Source of the DNA: Haliotis asinina
Lineage: Eukaryota > Mollusca > Gastropoda > Lepetellida > Haliotidae
Length of the DNA stretch: 64,000 bases
Direction: 5' to 3'
Assembly (NCBI RefSeq): GCF_037392515.1
Contig: NC_090282.1
Span: 28,753,554 to 28,817,553, forward strand
The notes under the pieces were generated by a model that saw nothing but the letters and a program-made list of their open reading frames with translations, was not told the DNA's origin and ran no database searches. A program made the position numbers and the translations under genes. The stretch's first letter is position 1; each line of letters opens with the position of its first letter. Below, piece after piece: positions 1 through 11,301 of the stretch.

Positions 1-367
1 TAGTTGAAATTATAATTTCTGAAAAATAATAGCTTAGAGACTGGGGTTCTTAGACCTGGATCCTATACTGTCCACTCATCTACACTTCCTCCTTGGAAGG
101 ATAGAATTACTCTAATCAATGGGTTCAACATTCAGCCTTTGAGCAAGGTGAATAACAAGCAAATTACATCTTCTTCAAGAGAGTGAATGTTAGTGCCAAA
201 ACCTAATGCAGAAATACTTAAATACTGGTCTACAAGTTGTTCACTGGGGTGCAAAATGCAACAGAAGGGGTAATACATTGAATATAGTAACTAAGGAATT
301 ACGATGAAAACACAAATAAGAAAGCATGTTATGGCCTTGTGATCTTTCATGGTCTCTGTGTTTACAG

Positions 368-1379
368 TCTGGCAAACCTTATGGTGGGCGTTACATCGGG
401 TCTATGGTAGCTGATGTTCACAGAACCCTTGTATATGGAGGAATATTCATGTATCCATCTACCACAGAGGCACCGAAAGGAAAAGTGAGTTTTCTTCCCT
501 TGCAGATTCTTCAGAATCCAGATGCATTATAAATGTTTATAAATAGATGATGTATTGATATTAAGACATTGTTACACAAATGCCTGTTATATTTAATTTT
601 CAAGACAATTTTGACAAGATAAGAGTGCAATGGTAATGAAAAGTTTCTTTCTTAAAGGTGTACTTTTAAAAAGATCGTCCTCACATACAATCATCTCCGC
701 ATTATGACAGAGCGTCTGGACTCAGGAGTATAAATAATTGTTATATGTGTGCGATATTTTGATGTACGCGACCAAAATATAGATGAATCGAAATGAAACT
801 GATTCATTATGAGTCCTATGGCCCAAAGAACTAATACATGATGGCAGTAGAGTAGCATGTGGGTGATATAAGTGCTAATCACCATGCAGATGGCTGGGGT
901 ACAATCTGGATTCCTCATGTTGCCAAATACGAGGTAGAACCATGGTCACTCAATAAGATGCTTAATTCACTGTGTAGCGTTACCTCGCCAGACATTTATA
1001 CTCAGGGGACTAAAATAGAGATTTGTCATAATTATGGTAAGATCTTCCCTGGGTTTCACTTAGTGAGTTGCTCCTACATTAAAGGGACTCAGTGATATAC
1101 TGAACTGATACAGTTGTTAAGCCAGATTCACTATGCTTTGAAAATAATCACTTCTCAACCAATAGGTCACGATGTGATTGATTGTTTCAGTTACGTCTAC
1201 TGTATGAGTGTAACCCGATGGCATTCATCATGGAGCAAGCTGGTGGACTGGCCACAAACGGAAGACAAAGAATTCTTGAAATCCAACCCAAGGAAATCCA
1301 TGAGCGCAGTCCCATCTACCTAGGCTCTAAGGATGACGTGCAAGACGTCATCAAAATCTTTGAGAAGCATGCAAAATAA
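368..1379 (+). CDS. FBP1: Fructose-1,6-bisphosphatase, last two coding exons (partial gene)
   Basis: This gene encodes the gluconeogenic enzyme that hydrolyses fructose-1,6-bisphosphate to fructose-6-phosphate in the cytosol. Two exons are visible, 368-484 (39 codons, after tttacag and before gtgagt) and 1191-1379 (62 codons plus TAA, after tgtttcag), joined in phase 0. They give the C-terminal 101 residues of a family that is usually about 338 long. The first exon has [17 protein letters not shown] and the second [17 protein letters not shown]. By human numbering, the substrate and metal residues Tyr244, Met248, Tyr264, Lys274 and Glu280 are all present, so this end looks functional. Earlier exons lie before base 1. 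The identification rests on my recall of the vertebrate sequence and is strong. Metazoan FBP1 and FBP2 cannot be told apart from this piece. Confidence 0.95.
485..1190 (+). other. Last intron of FBP
   Basis: This 706-base GT-AG intron separates the two FBP exons. Short open frames occur in it on both strands, but none looks like a protein family and no repeat stands out. Confidence 0.85.
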
Positions 1380-2915
1380 TGAACTGAATGTTAATTGTTT
1401 TCGTCTGCATGTGGGACACGTACTGAGACATCGTATTGAATGTAAGGTTAAGGGTATTGAGAATCTGAGATGTGAAAAGTGCTTTACATAGTCTTCTTTA
1501 TCTGTCTCTGTTGTAACTGTCACTTATTATGTACATGCACATATGTTCCAGGAATTCCACAGGATCATTCACTTTGGTATTTGCCCTCACTATTCCCCAC
1601 ACTGCTAACAAAACATACCAGAATTAACATTTATCAGCTTCCCCTCATGTACTCAGGATTTTACCTTGATAGAAGGATGCTCCAAGGCACCTTAAGTGAA
1701 ACATTAAGGTAATGCAAAGAAATGAGATAGTTTAGTGAAAATTATTTTTATTATTCGCTAATTACAGGACCTTTCTATTTCATGTTCCTTGGAGACTAAG
1801 TTTTTTCTCTATGTCCACTTTATGTATTTGTGTCATCTGGCAAAGAATTTTGTGAGAAATTAACTAGTTGTATGATGATTGACTTGACTTAATGACACAG
1901 TCTTAGTCTGCAAAATTTGACCATTACTCTCAATCACCTGGCATTTAATCTTCTGTTAGTAAGAGTTGACAAGAGCTGTAATCATAATCCAGCATATTCA
2001 GAATGAGGTATGATGAGATAACCTTGAGACTGCATAATAAGTTGTTAATGAGTGATTACTGTGTTCATTGCCGGTGTGTAGAGATGATACCATATTTCAT
2101 TTACCATTCTGTGACCAGTCAGTCTTCCTCGTGTCCGACCTTGACACATATGCATACTGGAATGACTGGTCACAGTCTCAGTGTCTGCCCAGACTGATGG
2201 TGGTGTATATTGAGAAATCCATTGTCATGTAGTATTAACATCAACAGTCAGCTGCTTTGTGTTGATTTATCATGGAATAATTCATATATACTCAACAAAG
2301 AAGTTAGGAAATGTGAAACTGTTTGGCGCAATTTATGACAGTAGTCTATCTCAGTATGCAAAATCTATTTATGATCCTTAATTTTTTGTGTCAAGTATAT
2401 TGTTAATCATTGCTTATCACTAACAGTCTTTATGTGTTTAAAGTCACACAAGGTTCATTGTTTTTGTTGTTCAGACTTGCCTTTTACATAGTATGTTTTG
2501 ATACAGATATTAAATAATTGTAGCTTCGTATTTCCCAATGTGTGCTCATTACACTAAGTGTTCACTGTCGTGTTAAAGAGGTTAGGGAAACTATTTCATC
2601 AATCATATAGGTTCTCTGAAATATTAAATTTGGTATCAGTGTGCACCCCTCCTAGACCCTAACATAGCTGGTATTCACTTTTCCATTATCATCTGATCAT
2701 AAATAGACATCACTGATGCAAAGATCTGATCTGATGTACATACCTATAAAGGTGAAATTATGAACATCAAAATAAGATCAAGAAGGTAAAATGGCAGTTT
2801 GATGTTTCTTGTCCATTAAATTGTTCTAATAAATGCTAATATCACTGGGACATAACTTGTTGATTTTCTTACCATTTGAATGCATTGTTCAATAAACATT
2901 TCTATTGTTTGTGTG
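1380..2915 (+). other. FBP1: FBP 3' UTR with candidate poly(A) signals
   Basis: The stretch after the FBP stop is AT-rich and has no credible reading frame. AATAAA occurs at about 2829 and again at about 2892, and the second is followed by a GT-rich run (tttgtgtgttgtgttt), the usual downstream element. I therefore place the transcript end near 2915. A 13-bp perfect stem (2109-2121 with 2163-2175) lies inside. The exact cleavage point is inferred. Confidence 0.5.
2109..2175 (+). repeat. 13-bp perfect stem-loop in the FBP 3' UTR
   Basis: CTGTGACCAGTCA at 2109-2121 is exactly reverse-complemented at 2163-2175, leaving a 41-base loop. It could fold in the mRNA. No function is shown. Confidence 0.5.
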
Positions 2916-2954
2916 TTGTGTTTTCATCACTAAAGAAGATGTTTAACATAAACA

Positions 2955-3090
2955 ATATTCAGGCACATAGAAAGCTATTTTTTGTGCAAGACAGATAGAT
3001 TGCAAAGCTTTATATAAATAGTAGTGAGGGCTTGCCCATCCTTTTTAGCAACAATCTTGTGTACGGACGTGCTTCTTTTTTCATTATGGT
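2955..3090 (+). mobile_element. Fragment related to the TTAA-flanked element at 17.1 kb
   Basis: This stretch and 17450-17530 share a run built on GATTGCAAAGCTTTATAT, preceded in both by CAGGCAC-TAG-AAGC-AT. The match is interrupted and only about 70 bases are clear. No inverted end is visible at this copy. Confidence 0.45.
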
Positions 3091-3394
3091 AGCTATGATC
3101 CTGATATATAATTCGACCTGAGACTCATTTTGCAAAGTTGAAAAGAAAAGTGTGGGGGTTGATTTCCATTGATCAAAAAGGTGTGTGTGAGTTGGGGTGT
3201 GCAGACGGTGATGTCATCAGAGGTATCAAAATTTGTCAAGAGATGACATGTGATGACTGTGGTGTCAAATACAAAATTTGGATGGTTTTGGGACACACAT
3301 CATGCCATGATCTATTAGGACAACCATTAAACCTGCAGGCCCAGTCATTATCAGTTATACCACCCATCTGAATAACAGAGTGAAGCCTATATCG

Positions 3395-3450
3395 GTGTCC
3401 CCACTGTGATACTGCTGCAATATTGCTAAAAGCAGGGAGTAAAACCTTAC
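3395..3450 (+). mobile_element. 3' fragment of tRNA-type SINE
   Basis: The text tgtgatactgctgcaat followed by attgctaaaagcagg matches the 3' part of the tRNA-derived SINE at 28274. The body is missing. Confidence 0.6.
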
Positions 3451-3736
3451 TATGACCGTAAATGCAACTGTTTGGTTTTGGCTTGCTGGAGACCCATCTC
3501 AGTTGTTCAGTCCATTATAATAGTAAACACAACACTAACACCTGGAATGCTGAGGTGGAACTGAATTGTTAGCTCAACAGGTTCTTGTGAGCTTGTGACT
3601 AACTGTACCATTTCATAAAAGTGTCAGGAAACCACCTGGCCATTTTGGGGGCATTACGGTAGTCTGATGTTGAAAGTATTTGCTGTCATGCCAAAGGTCC
3701 GTGTTTGTCACATGACTAGGCTGTGTGAAGCCCTTT

Positions 3737-3795
3737 TTTTTCTGGTGTAACTCGACTGCTATATTGCTGGAATATTGCTAAAAGCAGCCCAAAAC
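3737..3795 (+). mobile_element. 3' fragment of tRNA-type SINE
   Basis: It carries ctggtgtaactcgactgc and ggaatattgctaaaagcag, which are the 3' domain of the same SINE family. It is truncated at the 5' side. Confidence 0.6.
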
Positions 3796-4980
3796 CATAC
3801 TCATGTTGCATCATATATTTGCTGATGGACCTAGTCAAATTGTTTATGAAATGAATGTCAGCAATACTGACATGTGTAACATCGGGACAGGTAAAGTACA
3901 GAACTCTCCATTCTTCTCTATTTAGGACCAACATTTTTACAGCATGTATGAAATGGGAGCATATTATCCTTATGGTACTTCTACTTGTGATTTATTGGTG
4001 CACCGCAATAACGTAATGGCTTGTCAGCAATGAAATGGTGCAGTGATAATTGAGTGGCTTTGATATGCTGTTAGCCTCACACAGATTTATTATCATCTTG
4101 GGCCTCCAAATCCAAAGGGAAGCAAAGAGAAGTCATTACTCTGGAAAACTTTGTTGCAGTTCTTTTTGCTCGTTTTCTAAAGAAAAGAAATCTCTCAGTA
4201 TCTGTGATGTCCATATGCTTTCAACAATAAAAACAAGGCACGTCTAGTTGTCTAGTCCAGACAAGCCAAGTTAATTTTGCTTGAACATTCCAAGTACAGT
4301 AGTACAGTATTATTCAACAAATAATTATTTAAACTTAACTCTGACATGAGCCACTATCCTGAATTAAGACTGATGAAATATGTATGTCCATCCTCACTTT
4401 TTCTTGAAGGCAGACGATGAATGCCATTGACAACAAATGCCAGGTTAGAATGTAAAAGAATTTAGTGCTTTCACCAATGTAAGATATCCAGCTTGCTTCT
4501 CCTGCAGCAAGACATCATAAAGACAAGGACCAGCCCTGTAGGCTAATGCAAAATCACAGAAAGCTTCATAAAAAATGTGACTTGTTTGATTTAATAGAAA
4601 AAAGAGGTTTCTATGGGCATGGTGTTATTGAAATTTTGTAAAAAAGAGAAGTTTAACAAAAAAAATACACATATGACTTCAACTGTTAGCAGATACACAA
4701 ATGCTTGATCATATAAACTTGTGAAATTTGTAACAAATATATAAACTCTAAAGACAAAAGGACGGAATTAATGTCAATCTCATACAAAATGCACATGAGT
4801 AATATAATGCTGATATATAAGAATAAAACATGGATTTGATACATAAGTGATCAGTTGTTACATTGCAGAGATACACCAGTCAACCATGCCTGTACATGTT
4901 GTACACATACTGACAGCTGCTACAGTACCATAGTCGTGTAATAATCAGGAAGTCCACCTGCACACTCATTTTATACAAAA

Positions 4981-6660
4981 TCTGTTTTTATTCCGTGTAT
5001 AGTCCCTTGTCCTAAAGTTTAATTTTCAAGGTACAAAAGTGGTAATTTGTGAGGACAACAAATACTGTTATTTGCCAAACTAACAAGGAATAATATTAAC
5101 ATAGTAGTTACATGGAATGGGAAGCAGTGATTTGTGGGAAGGATGATTATTACATGGAATACTGCACCATGTAACCTGTTTGCTGAGATAAAATCTTGCT
5201 ATACACAGTAAAATATACAACTCAACTTTTGGTAAGTGTGTTTATGTCACACTACCTAAATGCTTTATCGATTTTTCCTCCATCGTGAAAAAATAACATC
5301 CCCATCAAAAGGGGGATGATATATTATATACAAAACATTTTTTTATACTTGCGTTTCCTATTCTCATACTTACAGATATCAGCTGAAAAAATAATACAAA
5401 CAGTTCTTATTGTATATTATTTGTTGCTTTTAAATGAAGAGGCTCCCCCTCTAACATTTGCATCTGTCAGCTGCTTGATCCATCAGGTGCATTACCACTC
5501 TTGAGCTCGATAAAAAACAAGGTTGTCCGCCACTGACTTATCGAGGCGTCTCCCATTCTCGTGGCATAACGAGGAAGTAACATTATGAAGTGTGAGGTGG
5601 AGGAATCCTGTTGGAAAGGGGGGAAAAAGTTCTGATTTGTCGAAGTTGGTAACAACTCACCAGTATTCATTACATTGCAAAATTTTGATCATTCACAGAC
5701 TTGGGCCACTTCCTAGTTACCTTTCAGTGATGTAGACAACTGCTAAGTATCACACATCAGCGATCTTGGCAGAAAACATGTTTACCACGAGAATTGGAGA
5801 CAGCCCTATACTTTCCCAAATGTTCCTGTGTATTGTGATATGGTTTCTGTTGCACTTATAAGTATCCTTATAATACTGGTTGTATCTCTGAAGTCATGCA
5901 TAAAATTATTAAGATTTTATCCAAGAAAGCAAATTGCACATACTAAGATGAATATAGACTATTCCATAACCAACAAGACCCAGACAAACCCAGGTTACAA
6001 ATGTTGAAACATAAAACACATGTTATAAAGGGTGTAACATTGGTAAATATAAATATTTCATCCATGCAGGATTGTGCGAGCATTGTGTATATGATTGAAG
6101 GAAAAACTGATTTGAAAACCTTCAGTATGCATACATACTAATTTTCAAACACTGGTAAAAATTAACATAATCATGTCACTCTCTGAGCAAAATAATTCAG
6201 CTACATTATTTTAACGAAAATTCTTGTTCACAAGGTTCTGGTTATATTAGTTTTTTACCTTATTACAAAATAATCTAAACAGAGAAGAAACTCTTTCAAC
6301 ACTATTCAAACAATATGTGCCATACACAGTGTATCATAGTGGGGACATGTTGGGGGTTGAAGTGTTTGCCGGTCACCCGAAGGCCCACCTAGGTGTAATG
6401 TGAGAAGCCTTTGTCTGGTGTCCCCAAAGTGATGTTAACACTGGTAACACTATACTCACACTTCGCTCTATATCACAGTTTCAAAATAACTGGAATGCAT
6501 ATAGATCTGGATTTTGATTGTAAGCATTTAACCATGAGTTTAAAATTTTAATAATGCTGGACGGTTTGATATATTGATCTATGCCTATGGCCTTGTTCTC
6601 CATTTGAAAATATCACAGATTCTTGAAGTATTCAACTTGCTTCATGGAGTGGACACATAG
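4981..6660 (-). other. Kinesin gene 3' UTR and poly(A) signal
   Basis: Below the kinesin stop codon the minus strand has no coding exon that continues the family. The first AATAAA on the minus strand is at 4987-4992 (tttatt on the plus strand), which suggests a 3' UTR of about 1.7 kb. A short SINE fragment lies at about 6355-6435 (ggtgtaatgtgagaagcc). The poly(A) site is an inference. Confidence 0.4.
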
Positions 6661-9600
6661 CTACTGTTCTTCCTCATCCACTGACTCGCCTTTCTTCATC
6701 TTCTGGATGATCTGAAACATAAAACATCAGCTGTAAAACTCAAGAAGAAAACGGCAATATCAAATCACAGGGAAATGGTTGGGTTTTCTAGAAACATACT
6801 TTGTCTGAAAAATGGGTAAGGCACAAGTGGGCATCTTTCTTATACTTTCCATGCATGTTCATGTAAGTGTCCATTCTGTCTCTGGAGATTAGGGCAAAGT
6901 ACAAAACAATCCTTAGACCTTTCATGAATTAATTCCAAATTTAATGACATATTAACCAACTATGTTTCATAACTTGGCATCTCATGACATTGCCCTCAAA
7001 CAAAAATCATCAAAAGACATCATTCTAAGTTGTTTGGACTGGCAATATCATTTCTCCTTTGAGCCTTTAAACTTTACCGCATCAGAGTCTACTTCACTCT
7101 AGCACATTAAAACACTTACCCCCTTCAGTCTTAAAATCTCCTTATTGTCAGCATTTTTAGATGCGTCGTTGGTGATCAGTTTCACACGAGAAGCGTATCT
7201 ACAAACAAAAGATGTTTGTGTGAGAGTGGTCCAACACAACAGTCAGCAGTATTACAGACATATGTCTATAAGACAGGCCAGACAAATGAGTGGCTGATAG
7301 CAGGTTGAATGATCACTTTGATTACATGAAACGTCCTATAGCACGCACGCACAAGCTTTCATTAGAGAGATAACTGACATACATAAGAGAGATAATAGTC
7401 TTATAGCATTTTATTATGTAAGCATATTTTTCCAGTTACCTGATTGGTCAAGAGGCAGTCACGTGTCCGTCGGAAGAAAAGCATAGTGACATCATTCGTT
7501 TTTTCCATAAAAACATGTATTGACATCATCACCAGTCTAAAATTGCTTCATAGCACACTCAATGGCAGCTTATGTGAGAGACATCATACTGACTAACAGA
7601 ATGAGAGCTTACGTGAGGGAGATAACAGTCTCATCTGTGTTGTAGTCGGCAGGGGAGATGTTGACAAACATGAGCGTCTTCGCATTGCCTCCGAGGGAGT
7701 CTTGCATCAACATGGTCAGCTTGTTGTTCCTGTAGGGGATGAAGGACTGCTCACTGCTGAGTGCTGAGATGACGTCACCAAGGGCTGACAGCGACTTATT
7801 GATGGACATGGCTTCCTGTACACAGACAGTGAGTGCAAAACACAATTATATGTTATCAACCATTCTCCAGAAATAAATGGTTCAAACAAATAAACCAATG
7901 TTACCCAAGGGAATGATTGACAAAAACATTTTTCTCTCTATATATTTCATTATATTCTTGCAGGTACGTCTTATGCATGCATGCTTTGGTTAGCCATTTA
8001 TCCACTTTATTTCATTTTTCACACAGACAGATGACAGAAAACAAACTTTGAGTTCTTACATAAACTGTAATGGGACGCACTAAGGTTTAGATTAGACTGG
8101 TCACTGTTAAACTACCTTTCATGAACAGCACAGGATCTTTGAGCCAGTTCAAAGTGCCACTCACAATGAGATAACAGGTGTTTGAACTTGGGGATAAATA
8201 ACAGATTGGAAGTGTATATTACATTCACTATCATCGTCACAAGGATGTTTCACTTTTAAGGAAATATTGTTTTATTTATTAAACAGACATCCATACCTTC
8301 AGTTGCTCTGCCCCAGCTCCTGTTTTGCCCACTCTCTCACTGCCAGCCAAGTCAACCAGGCTAAGCTGCAACAAAGGTACAGGATGTGAATGAGGTGCAG
8401 ACGTGACAAAGTTTGATGTGACAAATGTATGCACTCTGTATACTTTCTTTGTTCATCATTTTCTGGCTATGTTGCACCTTGTACTTAAGCAGGTTCCTCT
8501 GATTTCTACACAAAAGTGTTTGTAGCCCATTTCATTTGACACACTATCCTCCTTGAGTCACATAAAGTAATGGATGCGGGGGATCATCACTGAGGAGTGA
8601 GTGAGTTTGGTTTTACATCGCACTCAGCAATATTCCAGCTATATAACAGCGGTTTGTAAACAATTAAGTCTGGACCAGACAATCCAGTGATCAACAGCAT
8701 GAGCATCTATCTGCACAATAGTCATCACTGAGGAATGTAGGAAAGATGAAATAAAAATATACCAGGGAACAGATTATATATTTGAAAGTATTGTTTCCAT
8801 GCAACAACAGGTTTCTGTGAATGTGAGTCTGTAAACTATCGGCTTCACCTTTCCCTTCAGCACCTGTCCAGTGACCTTGTTTGTACTTTCCATCACGATG
8901 CCAATAACAAGATGGGATCGGGAACTTTCAGCATTCATCTCTGAAACACAGTAAAGTAGTCATATACCCATTTTAAGGGATAACTATCAAGGTGCCAGCT
9001 GGCACACAAAACATTTATTCATGACGACTGGACAAGACAGAAGAAAAGACAAGACTGATGTACACAAGTAGCACTGATGACCCGCTTACAATATTCTCAA
9101 CTGATTGGCTCACTGTGTCACGTGTGATGCATGGGTATCACACTAATTAAAGGGACCATCTGTCTCACGTTTACATCTCACACCATACAACTCAGGAAAA
9201 TCTCAATGACACAGGAGTGAGATACACAGATTCTGTTGCCACCATATTGGAATAAACTATGTCATAAATGGATCAAGTCACTGATTAAGTGATAAACCTG
9301 CTCTATTCAAGTCCCGGAACTCAGAACTCACTTGTTGAAGCTACATGTCTGTTCTTTGAGCCCTCCTCGAACAAGGCGAACAGTTCCTTGGTGTTGGAGG
9401 CCTCCTTCACAACAGCCCCCTGGACAAACACCATGCCCTTCTTGTCCTTCTTGATGTCCAGTTTGTCCTGAATACAAATCAGATTTAGAGCTATTTCTGT
9501 TATCATTATATTAAAGTGTGTCAGCTTAATGAGAGAGTACACCACAAGGTGAAGCTGATCTTAGACATGTACCATTGTGGTGAAACCCACGAGGAGGAAT

Positions 9601-11301
9601 GTAGATGACAAATCTAGAATCATAATCAGTTGGAAACTGGGATTCACAAGGAACTGCACCATTTCTTTGCATATTAGGTGTATATATCCAAACATGCAAA
9701 CATAGTCATCTATATCACAAATCATAAGATGCTTGACACCAGTCATTCCCACTGTATAGTAGTATCACAACATCGACTAAATAAATAAATTTACAAAATA
9801 ACAGGGATATCGGGAAAATTTCTGGGGCAAATCTGTTGTTGTGCATAGAGTGTTTATTTTGTTTATCATTTTGAATATTGCAGGAGCAACAGGGAATCCT
9901 TCCCTGTTCATTATGAAAATATTGGCATATACATTTCTTAACTAGTTTCATATTCTCATAACTTTGGCATCATTGGCCTGTTTTCTTCTTTTTCTGTAAA
10001 CTTTTAGGCAAACAGCTCTTAAGAACACAAGCCTTAAAATATAGTTTCTATTACTGACTTACATCATCTAGCTGCCCTGGCTTTCCAAACAGATCGATGA
10101 GCTTGTCGTTGTACAGCTCCAACATATAGCAAGTCACTCTCACTGACATCTTAGACCTGTCACAAGCAGTGTTAACAGTTCATATAGTATATCAGTAACA
10201 ACAATGGCAAGACTGATATCAATGAAGACTTCTAGGGAAGGACACACAAAATGTATACAGTAACAGGGATTTGGGAAAGAAGAGAGAGAAGGCCTGTGAC
10301 CTCTAAGTACTTCTCCAATTGTATTTGAATCAAGAAACCAGTAAATGTTTAAGGATTATTTGCCTGTTTGATTTTGATCGCTGACAGCAGTAACCTAGTT
10401 TTGACCACTGTTATGTAAGTCCCTATAACCAACCTGTTTTCCTGTGCCAGTTCAAATATCCTGTTGAAAGCTCTAGGAGCAATGCCAGGGTGGTTTTGCT
10501 CCTTGTCTCCAATCATGGTGAATGTCTTACCAGAGCCGGTCTGACCGTAGGCAAAGATGCACACATTGTAGCCATCCACAGCCGACTGGATCAGGTTCTG
10601 TGATGACAAAACACATCCATTATTTTTTACAAATTTTAAGGTGTCTGTCATTTTCATCAAATTCAAACATTTTTTTTAGGATATTACAGACTGAGTGAAT
10701 ACAGAGATACTGTTTCATTTCATATAAAAAATTCAAACTATCCAAACTGACCCAGAGATGTGTTGGAGTTGTGCTGAGGATCTTGGTACTCACATTGGTG
10801 TCCTCAAAGATCTTTTCCTGTGTGCTGGATTCCATAAACACCTGGTCAAATTGGAACTCCTTGAGGCCACGCTGACTGGACACCTCGATAGAGTACTCAT
10901 CGCCTGACCTCAGCACAGAGTAGTTACCCTGGAGACATACACAGATATGAAACCTAGACTCTTTCAGTGCAGTGATGAGTCTTCTGCTTAGAGTTAAACA
11001 TAAAGAGAAGAATTCTTTAACTGTGAATGACTACATTATGCTCAGGGTGCGCTGCCCCCTCTCCCATGAAAATATTTTCCCTGTGGCATTTCCCCCTAAC
11101 TTTTGGACTTCATGACTTTGCACAACCCCCCCTTCTCTGAAATCCTGGATCCATCCCCGATGCTAAAGATCTTTGTATAAATTGTGACAGTGAAACAGGT
11201 ACCCTTTCTTTCTCCGAGGTACTAAGGGGTCGAGCACGGCAGTAGACACGGATCTTGCCCTTCATGTCCTCCACCATGTTGTAGTACTTCTTCCTCAGGA
11301 C
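6661..11301 (-). CDS. Kinesin module 4: neck and motor domain (10 exons)
   Basis: Exons in transcript order are 11203-11301, 10794-10928, 10434-10597, 10063-10156, 9332-9467, 8849-8940, 8297-8365, 7613-7815, 7120-7198 and 6661-6711. The neck is [20 protein letters not shown]. The P-loop GQTGSGKT (about residues 1442-1449) is in exon 10434-10597. Switch I, NAESSRSH, is in 8849-8940 and switch II, DLAGSE, is in 8297-8365. The microtubule-binding helix [11 protein letters not shown] and [19 protein letters not shown] are in 7613-7815. All ATPase motifs are intact. After [15 protein letters not shown] the chain runs only about 30 residues more, to GESVDEEEQ. Plant KCBP has a neck-mimic and then a calmodulin-binding helix there. 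The neck-mimic part ([16 protein letters not shown]) is recognisable, but I do not see a clear calmodulin-binding helix. Confidence 0.96.

Larger units (their letters stand above)
2916..4980. other. Intergenic region between convergent FBP and kinesin genes
   Basis: I find no gene here. It holds a fragment (about 2955-3090) resembling the interior of the TTAA-flanked element at 17.1 kb, plus two SINE tails (3395-3450 and 3737-3795). The rest is unique-looking AT-rich sequence. Confidence 0.6.
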
